From positions 1-7,180 of the forward strand of contig CAYTLQ010000227.1 in assembly GCA_964438715.1 (NCBI GenBank): a stretch of DNA of 7,180 bases, given 5' to 3'. Both the position numbers and the translations under genes were made by a program. The notes beneath the pieces are model-generated. The model was not told the DNA's origin and made no database searches. It saw nothing but the letters and a program-made list of their open reading frames with translations. This document shows, piece after piece, positions 1 to 7,177 of this stretch. This DNA comes from CAYTLQ01 sp964438715 (GTDB lineage Bacteria; Bacteroidota; Ignavibacteria; Ignavibacteriales; Ignavibacteriaceae). Each line of letters starts with the position of its first letter. The stretch's first letter is position 1.

Positions 1-1000
1 CTCCAAGTATTATTGGTTTTTTCATTGCTAACGCTTCAAAAATTTTAGAGGGTATCGCTCCAAGAAACAGTTCATCCTTTTTTAATGGAACAACCGCAAC
101 ATCGATTGAAGCAAGTACAGAAGGCATTTCCTTTTTGGTAAACGGAGTAATAAATTTTACATTTTCCAGATTCATATTCATCGCTGTCTGCATTAAATAC
201 TCTTTCAAGGGACCATCACCTGCAAGCACAAATTCAACATTTTTATTTTTCATAGCAGATGCTGCATGAAGAATCACTTCCAAGCCCTGTGCATAACCAG
301 TTATTCCTCCATAAAAAACAACAAAAGAATCACTACGAACATTTAATTTTCTTCGATAGTTTTCATAAGCTTTGTCCGGGTTAAAAAATTCAGTATTTAC
401 ACCATTTCTTAACCAATAAATTGGCTTATTAATCACCCTTGTTTTTATTGTATTAACTATACCTTGAGTCTGGCAGGATATCATATCAGAATTTCTATAA
501 AGAAATAATTCCAACCACCTTGCCATCGCAATTAAATACTTATTAGTTACAAGACCCAATTTTTCAGCAGAATCAGGCCATAGATCTGAAACATTAAAAA
601 TCAATTTTGCTCTCCACCTTTTCTTTAAAAGAAACGCAGAAATTCCTAAAAATAAAGGCGGCGATTCACACAATATTAATTCATGTGCTGAGATATTTTT
701 TCGTGCATAGAGAATTGATGAAAGCACAAAAGAAAAATAATTTAATAATCGTGAAAGAATAGACTTACTCTTCCGAACAAAAATCCATGTTCTATGAACT
801 TCTATCCCATCAATTTCTTCAACACAACTATTTCTCCCCTTATACTCCTCATAAATTTGCTGTCGCGGATAGTTAGGTAATGCTGTGAGAATAGTTACCT
901 TAAGACCATTGGATTGCAATCTGATGGCTAATTCTGAAAGCCGATTTTGTGGAGCACCGATTTCAGGAGGATAGTATTGGGTAAGAAATAATATTTTCAT
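1..1000 (-). CDS. WbuB-like family 4 glycosyltransferase, C-terminus cut off by the window edge
   Basis: Reading down from the ATG at 1000-998 gives 333 codons with no stop before the left edge, so the gene is partial at its 3' end. The product is a GT-B fold, family 4 glycosyltransferase that would add one sugar to a lipid-linked oligosaccharide at the cytoplasmic face of the membrane. The N-terminal acceptor domain opens with FLTQYYPPEIGAPQNR (residues 5-20) and has NVSDLWPDS at 136-144, both typical of the WbuB/WbuB-like subgroup. The nucleotide-sugar domain shows NGVNTEFF near 199-206, a GYAQGLE segment at 235-241, AGDGP at 260-264 and PSKIFEALA at 317-325, where E322 is the expected nucleotide-binding glutamate. 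Family members are about 400 residues, so roughly 70 are probably missing. The gene follows an 83-base gap, and no Shine-Dalgarno sequence precedes the start. Donor and acceptor sugars cannot be told from sequence. Confidence 0.93.
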   Translation of the reverse strand, partial: MKILFLTQYYPPEIGAPQNRLSELAIRLQSNGLKVTILTALPNYPRQQIYEEYKGRNSCVEEIDGIEVHRTWIFVRKSKSILSRLLNYFSFVLSSILYARKNISAHELILCESPPLFLGISAFLLKKRWRAKLIFNVSDLWPDSAEKLGLVTNKYLIAMARWLELFLYRNSDMISCQTQGIVNTIKTRVINKPIYWLRNGVNTEFFNPDKAYENYRRKLNVRSDSFVVFYGGITGYAQGLEVILHAASAMKNKNVEFVLAGDGPLKEYLMQTAMNMNLENVKFITPFTKKEMPSVLASIDVAVVPLKKDELFLGAIPSKIFEALAMKKPIILG

Positions 1001-1083
1001 GTAAAATGTCAGATGGCGAAATCATTAAAATATGCTAGATAGAATCTTCATCAGACTCAGTAAAAAAAAGTAATAATTCATCA
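1001..1083 (-). other. Only intergenic gap in the window, before the WbuB-like gene
   Basis: All other junctions here are overlaps, so this 83-base AT-rich gap is where an internal promoter or a partial transcription stop would sit. On the minus strand it holds a T8 tract (1069-1062). It also has a weak possible promoter: TTTACT (1064-1059), a 17-base spacer, then TATCTA (1041-1036), which match the sigma-70 consensus at only 4 and 3 of 6 positions. No Shine-Dalgarno sequence lies just upstream of the ATG at 1000. I do not consider the promoter match convincing. Confidence 0.4.
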
Positions 1084-1103
1084 TCATTTTATACAATGAT
1101 GAT
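1062..1103 (-). terminator. Possible weak terminator or attenuator: stem-loop over a stop codon, then T8
   Basis: A perfect 9-bp inverted repeat, ATCATCATT / AATGATGAT on the minus strand (1103-1095 and 1088-1080) with a 6-base loop, overlaps the last codons and TGA stop (1086-1084) of the upstream glycosyltransferase. Eight T follow at 1069-1062, ten bases beyond the stem. Only two of nine pairs are G-C and the T run is too far away for a textbook intrinsic terminator. It may instead slow RNA polymerase, protect an mRNA end, or be chance in AT-rich DNA. Confidence 0.3.
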
Positions 1104-2187
1104 AATAATTAATTAATCTCTCAGTTACTCTATCAAGAGAAAATTGCTCCGCTACGAACTGCTGAGCATTTCTTGCCAATTCCTTGCGCAAGGACTCATC
1201 CCTGAGCAGGCGAATTATTTTTTCCGTCAAATCATTTACATCATCGTTTTTAAACCTCACCACTGTTTCATCATTTTTGCATACATCATTAAATCCGATG
1301 ATATCGGAAGCTACAACAGGCACTCCTGCCGCATAAGCTTCAAGAATTGAAACTCCAAAACTCTCTCTTCGGGAAGGAACCACAACAATATCAAAAGAAC
1401 GATATAGCTCAGGAATTCTGGTATTGTCTATATAACCGAGAAATTCAACAGAATCAGATAAATTCAAAGTAGAAACCAGATTTTTTAATTCCGTTTCGGC
1501 ACTTCCTCTTCCAGCAATTTTCAACTTAAATTTCAGATCAGGACATTTTACTTTTAATAAAGCCAGAGATTGAATTAACAAATCAATACCGTAATAGTGC
1601 TCAAGCGCTTTTACAGTTCCAATAACTACTTTTTCGATATTAATTTTGTAATTGCTTTTTGCGGGTTGAAAAGGTTCTGTATTTATTCCAAACGGAAGCA
1701 CCTCTACATTATTACATTCGCAGATTTCGATAATTTTTTGCTTAAGCAAACTACTGGAAGGTAAGAGCAATCTTGCTTTTTTTAGAATAAATCGGATATA
1801 CAGCTTATGTAAAAATGATTTTGTTGGAAAGGATAATAAATCACTTCCCCAAGGTGAAATAATAATATTTTGAAAACCGGTTAATGAAGCCAACATTCCA
1901 TAGCTTGTGGCATAATGAGCGTGGAGAACATCTGGTTGATAATCTCTAATAACTTTTTTAATTTTTTTGAGCACAAAAATATACGAGATTTTTGAGATTG
2001 ATGCCTCTGTTGAAATATTAATCCGAAGAGGATACGAATTTATGATAAGTTTTACACCATCATTGTAACCGATGACCTTTTCCTTTGCGAAGCCGAATAT
2101 CACTACTTCGATTCCCGTCGCATATAGAGAGTTTCCCCATCGCATTGTATGTGGCGAAGCCGGATCAGCCAGAATAAGCACTTTCAT
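1084..2187 (-). CDS. Family 4 glycosyltransferase (GT-B fold)
   Basis: Complete 367-residue family 4 glycosyltransferase, a usual length for a retaining GT-B enzyme that moves a sugar from a nucleotide donor onto a growing lipid-linked glycan at the cytoplasmic membrane face. The N-terminal half has HAHYATSYG at 89-97 and SPWGSDLL at 111-118, in the acceptor domain. The C-terminal donor domain has IGTVKALEHYYGID at 189-202, IAGRGS at 224-229 and the family's E-x7-E signature in ESFGVSILE (E275 and E283), followed by AYAAGVPVVAS. No signal peptide or membrane helix is apparent. The ATG overlaps the stop of the upstream ligase gene as ATGA (2187-2184), and GGAAAG about 7-12 bases before it is the best Shine-Dalgarno-like match in the window. 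The sequence differs clearly from the neighbouring WbuB-like enzyme, so this is not a recent duplicate. Substrate unknown. Confidence 0.95.
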   Translation of the reverse strand: MKVLILADPASPHTMRWGNSLYATGIEVVIFGFAKEKVIGYNDGVKLIINSYPLRINISTEASISKISYIFVLKKIKKVIRDYQPDVLHAHYATSYGMLASLTGFQNIIISPWGSDLLSFPTKSFLHKLYIRFILKKARLLLPSSSLLKQKIIEICECNNVEVLPFGINTEPFQPAKSNYKINIEKVVIGTVKALEHYYGIDLLIQSLALLKVKCPDLKFKLKIAGRGSAETELKNLVSTLNLSDSVEFLGYIDNTRIPELYRSFDIVVVPSRRESFGVSILEAYAAGVPVVASDIIGFNDVCKNDETVVRFKNDDVNDLTEKIIRLLRDESLRKELARNAQQFVAEQFSLDRVTERLINYYHHCIK

Positions 2188-3596
2188 TTAGCTTTCCAGG
2201 GGAATAATGATTCAGACAGGGAATAGTATTTATGATAAAAATAAATAAAAATGACGAATACAATCCAAAATACTATATCCCTGCTTACCCAACCGTAAGA
2301 AAGAATCCCTGTAGTTTCAAAAAATGCCCGAAAAAAAATCCCTGCCATAGAGCAGGAGGCAATCAAAAGAATTTTATATTCAGGTAATTGATGCTCTCTG
2401 GCAAAATATAAAACCTTGCGGGCTAACAAAAAGAAAACTACGGGCAGCATAATAGCAATTATTAACCCCGGAATCCCTACCTCACTCCACAAAAACAAAT
2501 AAAAGTTGTGTTGATAACCCAAGCCGGCTTTATCATAAAGCCAACGAATTTGCTGCTCCTCCCAAGACCCCAACATAACAGGCAGATATTTATATATATA
2601 GTACTTGAATAACCCCGGACCGGTACCAAAAAATGGGAAACTTCCGATGATATTGAAACTCATATCCCACATTAAATATCTGGTATTCTCAAAAACTCTG
2701 TCTAACCTGAAGAAATTATTGATAATGTCTAATGTTGAGGGAATAGTGAGAATTAAAGAAATAATAAGTAATCCGATAGTCGTTAGAATTTTGATAAGTA
2801 GCTTTATTTTTGTAATAAATAGATAAATAGCAAAAGCCATGCTAATTCCGAGTAGAGCCCCTCTCGAACTTGTAAGCAGGAGACCAAGTATTTGAATCAC
2901 AAAAACAACCATTAGAAGTTTTGCCATTAAGGATTTTTGATTTTTTACTTGCTCCCATAAAATATAATTCAAAGGTATTGAGAAAACATATGTTCCCCCC
3001 ACCGAAGCAACATTCGAAAAAACACCACCTTCTTTTACAAAGTACTTTTCCAATAGCATAGAATATAAATTTGGTGATGAAATAAATCCATACACTATTG
3101 GTAATGAGGCAAGTACACCCGCAAATATAATTGCTTTGAAGAATGTCTGCGCAAGGTCATCAGAATTGACAACTGCAAAGATCAAATATACTATTACAAA
3201 AAATGTAGCCTGTCGTAGAATGGTAAATGCTGAAGTTGCAGGCGCTGAAGAGAATACTCCAGATATTATAAATGCTGTAATTATTGAGAAAAACAGAAAC
3301 TTAAGAATTGGAGATAATTTTTTTTTGAGCCCTTTACCAACAATTGCGAGGTAAACGAGAATAAGAACATTTACTATATTAAAACCGGTATGTATAATTT
3401 GATTGATTTCCGAAGGTATAGCAAGATAACCGGCAATAATTAGATATATCAGAGATTTCTCTTCACCCATTTTTATAAGAAATACAAGGAATGGCAAAAA
3501 TAGAATATACATAGCAAATGGGTGAATAAGCGCCATAATTAACGCCATTACAAAACCGGTGATAACTAAATGAATTTCTCCTTTACTGAGTAACAT
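2184..3596 (-). CDS. O-antigen ligase / Wzy polymerase family membrane protein (Wzy_C)
   Basis: A 470-residue integral membrane protein with about a dozen hydrophobic segments and one large hydrophilic loop (roughly 287-371), the layout of the O-antigen ligase/Wzy_C family. These proteins act on the outer side of the inner membrane, either transferring an undecaprenyl-linked glycan to an acceptor (ligase) or joining repeat units (polymerase). Family hallmarks visible are TSSRGALLG (242-250, R245), a second arginine in ENTRYLMW (R306), GTGPGLF (324-330) and YQHNFYLFLWSEVGIPG (361-377, H363). This arginine-arginine-histidine set corresponds to the functionally important residues described in WaaL. 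The gene overlaps the upstream family 9 glycosyltransferase by 14 bases and its TGA overlaps the next ATG, so translation is probably coupled. No Shine-Dalgarno sequence precedes its ATG. Ligase and polymerase cannot be separated from sequence alone. As the only Wzy_C protein seen here, it may be the polymerase of this cluster. Confidence 0.93.
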   Translation of the reverse strand: MLLSKGEIHLVITGFVMALIMALIHPFAMYILFLPFLVFLIKMGEEKSLIYLIIAGYLAIPSEINQIIHTGFNIVNVLILVYLAIVGKGLKKKLSPILKFLFFSIITAFIISGVFSSAPATSAFTILRQATFFVIVYLIFAVVNSDDLAQTFFKAIIFAGVLASLPIVYGFISSPNLYSMLLEKYFVKEGGVFSNVASVGGTYVFSIPLNYILWEQVKNQKSLMAKLLMVVFVIQILGLLLTSSRGALLGISMAFAIYLFITKIKLLIKILTTIGLLIISLILTIPSTLDIINNFFRLDRVFENTRYLMWDMSFNIIGSFPFFGTGPGLFKYYIYKYLPVMLGSWEEQQIRWLYDKAGLGYQHNFYLFLWSEVGIPGLIIAIMLPVVFFLLARKVLYFAREHQLPEYKILLIASCSMAGIFFRAFFETTGILSYGWVSRDIVFWIVFVIFIYFYHKYYSLSESLFPWKAK

Positions 3597-4680
3597 CTTT
3601 ATGTTTTAGATTGATGCCTAGTTCAATAAGTGAATCAGAAACAAAAGTATATACTTCATCGACAGTAAGTAATTTCATACAATCAACATGGGGACAGTTT
3701 CGACCAGCCCATGTATCGCAATATTGTTTACTCGTCGGTGAGCAAGCCAATAGTTTTCGTATAAACTTATGATGTGTTCCATAGGGCAATGAAAATGAAG
3801 GATTTGTTGGTCCATAAATAGTTATTGTAGGTTTACCAAGTAAACTTGCAATATACAGTGGTCCCGTATCATTAGAAATAATTAATGCACACTCTCTTAG
3901 TAAAGAGATAGTTTCCTGAATAGAATTTGTTACAGTAATTAAATAAGGTTCACCGTCCAGTAAAGAGCTAATTGTTTGGCTCATTCTGTTTTTATCAATC
4001 AATAATCGCACAGCATAATTGATGTTAAGTCTGTTCGCCAATTCTAAAAATTTTCTAAATCCCCATTCCTTTGCTTCCCAACCAGCAAAGGGGAAAATAA
4101 TAATTTCACCATTAGAAATATTTTCCCTATAAAAATGTTTTATATTTTCATTTTTGATGTTTTCACTGTCATCAATAACCTGGAGATATCGATCCATTAA
4201 ATGAGGAATATTTCGCAGAGGTACAAAACGATCATATATGCATTCGAATGTGAAATGATTTGTACCAATAATTTTTTGGGCTCCACTAAAGGCAGAAATA
4301 AATTCGGAAAGAGGACTACCGGTAAGATCATAAAACACAGAACTTCTCAACTGTCTGATTGCCTTAAGATATAGTAATTTTGGAATTCGACCTCGAATTG
4401 AAAAATCACTTTCTAATGCAAAATATTGAGGTTCAGGGAAAACTATTTTGTAGATAGGTATGTTATTTGAATAAGTTACTACATTAATTCGCCTACCTTG
4501 TTCCTGAATGATAATTTTTTTTATTGCAGGGATAGTAAAAACAGCATCACCAAGATTATGCAGTGTAAGTACCGTAATGGAGTTCGTATCAACATTACTT
4601 AACGGAGAAAAACTTTTTAGTAGTTTTAATGTAACAGCTAAAAAAGTTTTAAGTAAAACCTGAACAAATGTTTCATTCAT
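3583..4680 (-). CDS. Family 9 (heptosyltransferase-like) glycosyltransferase
   Basis: A 365-residue GT-B enzyme of the family that includes the lipopolysaccharide heptosyltransferases WaaC, WaaF and WaaQ. LGDAVFTIPAI (43-53) is the N-terminal signature, with D45 at the place of the catalytic aspartate. IFPFAGWEAKEWGFRKF (195-211, K204) and SNDTGPLYIAS (269-279) followed by YGPTNP (289-294) form the donor-site signatures. Four cysteines near the C-terminus (C313, C321, C329, C334) match a cluster seen in many family members. Two points are unusual. The conserved His of the D-T/S-G-x-x-H motif is Tyr276. There is also an extra N-terminal stretch of about 33 residues before the first beta strand, partly hydrophobic and possibly membrane-associating. 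The ATG overlaps the flippase stop (4680-4677, ATGA) without a Shine-Dalgarno sequence. The sugar need not be heptose, since no heptose-synthesis genes are nearby. Confidence 0.93.
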   Translation of the reverse strand: MNETFVQVLLKTFLAVTLKLLKSFSPLSNVDTNSITVLTLHNLGDAVFTIPAIKKIIIQEQGRRINVVTYSNNIPIYKIVFPEPQYFALESDFSIRGRIPKLLYLKAIRQLRSSVFYDLTGSPLSEFISAFSGAQKIIGTNHFTFECIYDRFVPLRNIPHLMDRYLQVIDDSENIKNENIKHFYRENISNGEIIIFPFAGWEAKEWGFRKFLELANRLNINYAVRLLIDKNRMSQTISSLLDGEPYLITVTNSIQETISLLRECALIISNDTGPLYIASLLGKPTITIYGPTNPSFSLPYGTHHKFIRKLLACSPTSKQYCDTWAGRNCPHVDCMKLLTVDEVYTFVSDSLIELGINLKHKDVTQ

Positions 4681-6236
4681 TGAACAAACCGAAATATATT
4701 ATTCAGGTATTTCCCAACAAAAGGAATGTTTGATACAAGAGACGAAGAGATACTATAATTTGTAATCACCGAAGAAAAAACATAACTTAAGGCAAAAATC
4801 ATAGAGCCAAGGATGATGATTAAAAATTGTGACTCAATGTGAATAAATCGTAAGGTAATTGATAATACTATCCAACCAAGAACTGCATTGGCAAGTGTTA
4901 GTAAAAAATAATTAAAAAGCTGTTTTATTGAGTTTTTTAATCCGTATGGAAATAAGTATACTGCAGATGAAATTGTTAGAAAAAGTATTACAATTACCGT
5001 ACTAATTGCCAGTCCCTGAGACCCAAGTTGTTTAACTAATAGAAAATTCAAAAGTGTTTTAAGTAGTATGGAAAGTACGGTAATTGACAATAAAGCTCCG
5101 GATTTTTTAATACCGTAAAGCGCTTTGTTATAAATAAGGAATAATGAATAAAATACTAAACCGAATACATATATCAACAGTAATTCTGAGGTTATTTGAG
5201 TATCGATAGCAGTAAATTCACCTCTTTGGTATAACACTGCTATAATCGGTTTTCCAAGAAAAACCAGAATAAATGATACAGGGAGAAAAATAAAAATATT
5301 TGCAACAGAACTTTTTGTCAGAGTATTAGCTAAATTTTCCTTTTCACCTCCGGAATGTTCGCTGGCAATTTTTGGAAAAATAATTGATGCAAAAGCGAAT
5401 GAAATAATCGAAACGGGAAGAAGGAAAATATTATAAGCATAATTAATTGCAGAAATGGCACCTTTTTCAACAATAGAGTAAAAGGACCTATCAACAAGAA
5501 AATATGCCTGCCCCAGCATTTCAATTACAAGTATGTTTAAAAGGATTTTAAGTTCACCCTGTGAAAATCTTGATATCTGATGAATATCTCTCGTAAAATA
5601 GTTTCGTGAAGTATATACCAAGATCATTGTTTGTATAATTGTTCCTACCAAGAAGCCAAAAACGATTGCAACGATTCCAAAAGCTTGAGAAAGAAAAATT
5701 ACCGCTACTATCATAAGTAATCCTGGTATAATAGTTATATATGTTGGCACGGTAAATTTAAATTCCGAATATAGTAATGCTATAATTACGGAAGACATAA
5801 TACTGAATGGGATGGTCGCACAATTTATAAGAAATATCTGTTTCGCTAAGGATTTATATAAAAGTTCATCGGGGCCGAGTAAAATTGAAAGTAAGGAATC
5901 GGAGAATAAAATTAAAAAAAAAGCAATAACCACCCCAAAAACTAAGAAACGGTAAAAGGTAATTGTAAAAAAACGATTTGCTCCTTGTACACCATCATTT
6001 ACTCTGGAAGTATGATGCAATGGGATAAAAAAATTTTGCCCGAGATAATAAACTGAAGTGCTTATCATTAATGGAATAACTGAACCAACAAGGTATATAT
6101 CGAATTGTGCACTTAAGCCAAAATATCCGGCAAAAACGATTTCCCGAAAAAAGCCTACCCCTTTTCCAGCAATATTAAAAATAATGAGGAGTATTGATGC
6201 CCTTATGAATTTATTCGGGGCAGTTTGTTCGTTCAA
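4677..6236 (-). CDS. MurJ/MviN-like lipid-linked oligosaccharide flippase
   Basis: A 519-residue membrane protein with about 14 predicted helices, of the MOP exporter superfamily and its MurJ (MviN) branch. The N-terminus aligns with E. coli MurJ without gaps at its key charged residues: K25, R31 and D46 stand where MurJ has R18, R24 and D39. The family signature LYQRGEFTAID (335-345) is clear. In helix 8, however, the essential MurJ Asp269-Arg270 pair reads Tyr268-Asn269 in NYAYNIFLLP (265-274). With its place among glycosyltransferases this suggests it flips the cluster's polysaccharide intermediate, in the role of Wzx, and not lipid II; that is inference. The start is TTG at 6236-6234: the frame is closed by TAA at 6254-6252, no ATG lies in between, and the next Met is residue 57, which would remove helix 1. 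It overlaps the upstream stop by 4 bases and has no Shine-Dalgarno sequence. Confidence 0.92.
   Translation of the reverse strand: MNEQTAPNKFIRASILLIIFNIAGKGVGFFREIVFAGYFGLSAQFDIYLVGSVIPLMISTSVYYLGQNFFIPLHHTSRVNDGVQGANRFFTITFYRFLVFGVVIAFFLILFSDSLLSILLGPDELLYKSLAKQIFLINCATIPFSIMSSVIIALLYSEFKFTVPTYITIIPGLLMIVAVIFLSQAFGIVAIVFGFLVGTIIQTMILVYTSRNYFTRDIHQISRFSQGELKILLNILVIEMLGQAYFLVDRSFYSIVEKGAISAINYAYNIFLLPVSIISFAFASIIFPKIASEHSGGEKENLANTLTKSSVANIFIFLPVSFILVFLGKPIIAVLYQRGEFTAIDTQITSELLLIYVFGLVFYSLFLIYNKALYGIKKSGALLSITVLSILLKTLLNFLLVKQLGSQGLAISTVIVILFLTISSAVYLFPYGLKNSIKQLFNYFLLTLANAVLGWIVLSITLRFIHIESQFLIIILGSMIFALSYVFSSVITNYSISSSLVSNIPFVGKYLNNIFRFVQ
6233..6236 (-). promoter_or_regulatory. TTGA stop/start overlap that sets the flippase start
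   Basis: The TGA stop of the decarboxylase (6235-6233) shares bases with the TTG start of the flippase (6236-6234). The bases before it on the minus strand read TAATTTCTCC, which is pyrimidine-rich and gives no ribosome binding site. Initiation therefore most likely depends on ribosomes that have just finished the upstream gene. The two ATGA overlaps downstream (4680-4677 and 2187-2184) look like the same arrangement with a stronger start codon. Confidence 0.7.
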
Positions 6237-7177
6237 GGAGAAATTATTTTTTTAAAGAATTCAATTGTAATTCTAAGACCTTCAGTTCTGTCTATCTTGG
6301 GTTCCCACCCAAGTATCGATTTGGCTCTACTAATATCGGGTTGTCGTACTTTTGGGTCATCTTCAGGAAGCGGTTTGAAGACTATCTTTGATTTTGATTT
6401 TGTCTGTTTCAGTACTTCTTCAGCAAATTGAAGAATTGTGATCTCATCTGGATTACCTATATTCATAGGGTTTTGTTCATTTGAAACAAGAAGTTTGTAG
6501 ATACCATCTACTAAATCGCTAACATAACAAAAACTCCTTGTTTGAGATCCATCGCCGAAAACAGTCAAATCTTCGCCTCTAAGTGCTTGTCCGACAAATG
6601 AGGGAAGCACTCTTCCGTCATCTAGTCGCATTCTAGGTCCGTAAGTATTAAAAATCCTTACTATTCGGGTTTCTATACCATGATACCTGTGATAAGCCAT
6701 TGTCATTGCCTCTGCAAAACGCTTGGCTTCATCATAAACTCCGCGAGGACCCACAGGATTCACATTACCCCAATACTCTTCTTTTTGCGGATGAATTAAT
6801 GGATCTCCATATACTTCTGAAGTGGATGCCAATAGAAATCTTGCTTTTTTTTCCTTTGCTAAACCAAGTGCTTTATGAGTACCTAGCGAACCAACTTTGA
6901 GTGTTTGTATTGGTAATTTCAAATAATCAATCGGACTGGCGGGACTTGCGAAATGTAGAATATAATCAACTCTTCCGGGAACATAAACATAATTAGTGAT
7001 ATCATGTTTCAGGAAACTGAAATCCTCATTTGCAAAGAGATGAGCAATATTATCAGGATTTCCTGTAAGTAAGTTATCGATACAAATTACTTTACAACCC
7101 TCATTTAATAGCCTCTCACACAAATGAGATCCAAGGAACCCGGCTCCTCCGGTAACCACAGCAGTTGGTTTATACAT
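6233..7177 (-). CDS. uxs: UDP-glucuronate decarboxylase (UDP-xylose synthase)
   Basis: A 314-residue extended short-chain dehydrogenase/reductase that converts UDP-glucuronate to UDP-xylose and CO2 in the cytosol, using tightly bound NAD+ through a 4-keto intermediate. The Rossmann NAD-binding loop GGAGFLGSHL is at 10-19, with the acidic residue ending strand 2 in IDNLLTGN (33-40). The UXS signature is almost complete: HFASPASP (75-82), STSEVYGDP (118-126, with T119 and E121), HPQKEEYWGNVNPVGPRG (129-146) and the catalytic pair Y148 and K152 (YDEAK). R278 in DDPKVRQPDIS lies where the family has its substrate-binding and catalytic arginine. That set separates it from dTDP-glucose dehydratases and UDP-glucose epimerases. 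Length and N-terminus match the compact soluble bacterial form, so the ATG three bases from the window edge is probably the true start; its upstream region is outside the window. It is the first visible gene of the overlapping operon. Confidence 0.96.
   Translation of the reverse strand: MYKPTAVVTGGAGFLGSHLCERLLNEGCKVICIDNLLTGNPDNIAHLFANEDFSFLKHDITNYVYVPGRVDYILHFASPASPIDYLKLPIQTLKVGSLGTHKALGLAKEKKARFLLASTSEVYGDPLIHPQKEEYWGNVNPVGPRGVYDEAKRFAEAMTMAYHRYHGIETRIVRIFNTYGPRMRLDDGRVLPSFVGQALRGEDLTVFGDGSQTRSFCYVSDLVDGIYKLLVSNEQNPMNIGNPDEITILQFAEEVLKQTKSKSKIVFKPLPEDDPKVRQPDISRAKSILGWEPKIDRTEGLRITIEFFKKIISP

Noticed and set aside
1059..1110. Palindrome with flanking direct repeats read as a miniature mobile element with target duplication
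   Set aside because: At about 40 bases it is too small, low in complexity, partly coding, and has no second copy in the window.
1144..1350. Plus-strand open frame of 68 codons
   Set aside because: It lies wholly inside the well-supported family 4 glycosyltransferase on the other strand, and its translation resembles no protein family.
2605..3354. Two plus-strand open frames (2605-2826 and 3136-3354)
   Set aside because: Both are antisense to the ligase/polymerase gene; their residues mirror the hydrophobic codons of that gene.
5330..5524. Hydrophobic 64-codon minus-strand frame
   Set aside because: It is a shifted frame within the flippase, whose own frame carries clear family motifs before, through and after this region.
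6058..6900. Plus-strand open frames at 6058-6255, 6225-6431 and 6700-6900
   Set aside because: They are shadows of the flippase and decarboxylase genes. The AAGGAG at about 6235-6240 looks like a plus-strand ribosome site but has no credible gene after it.
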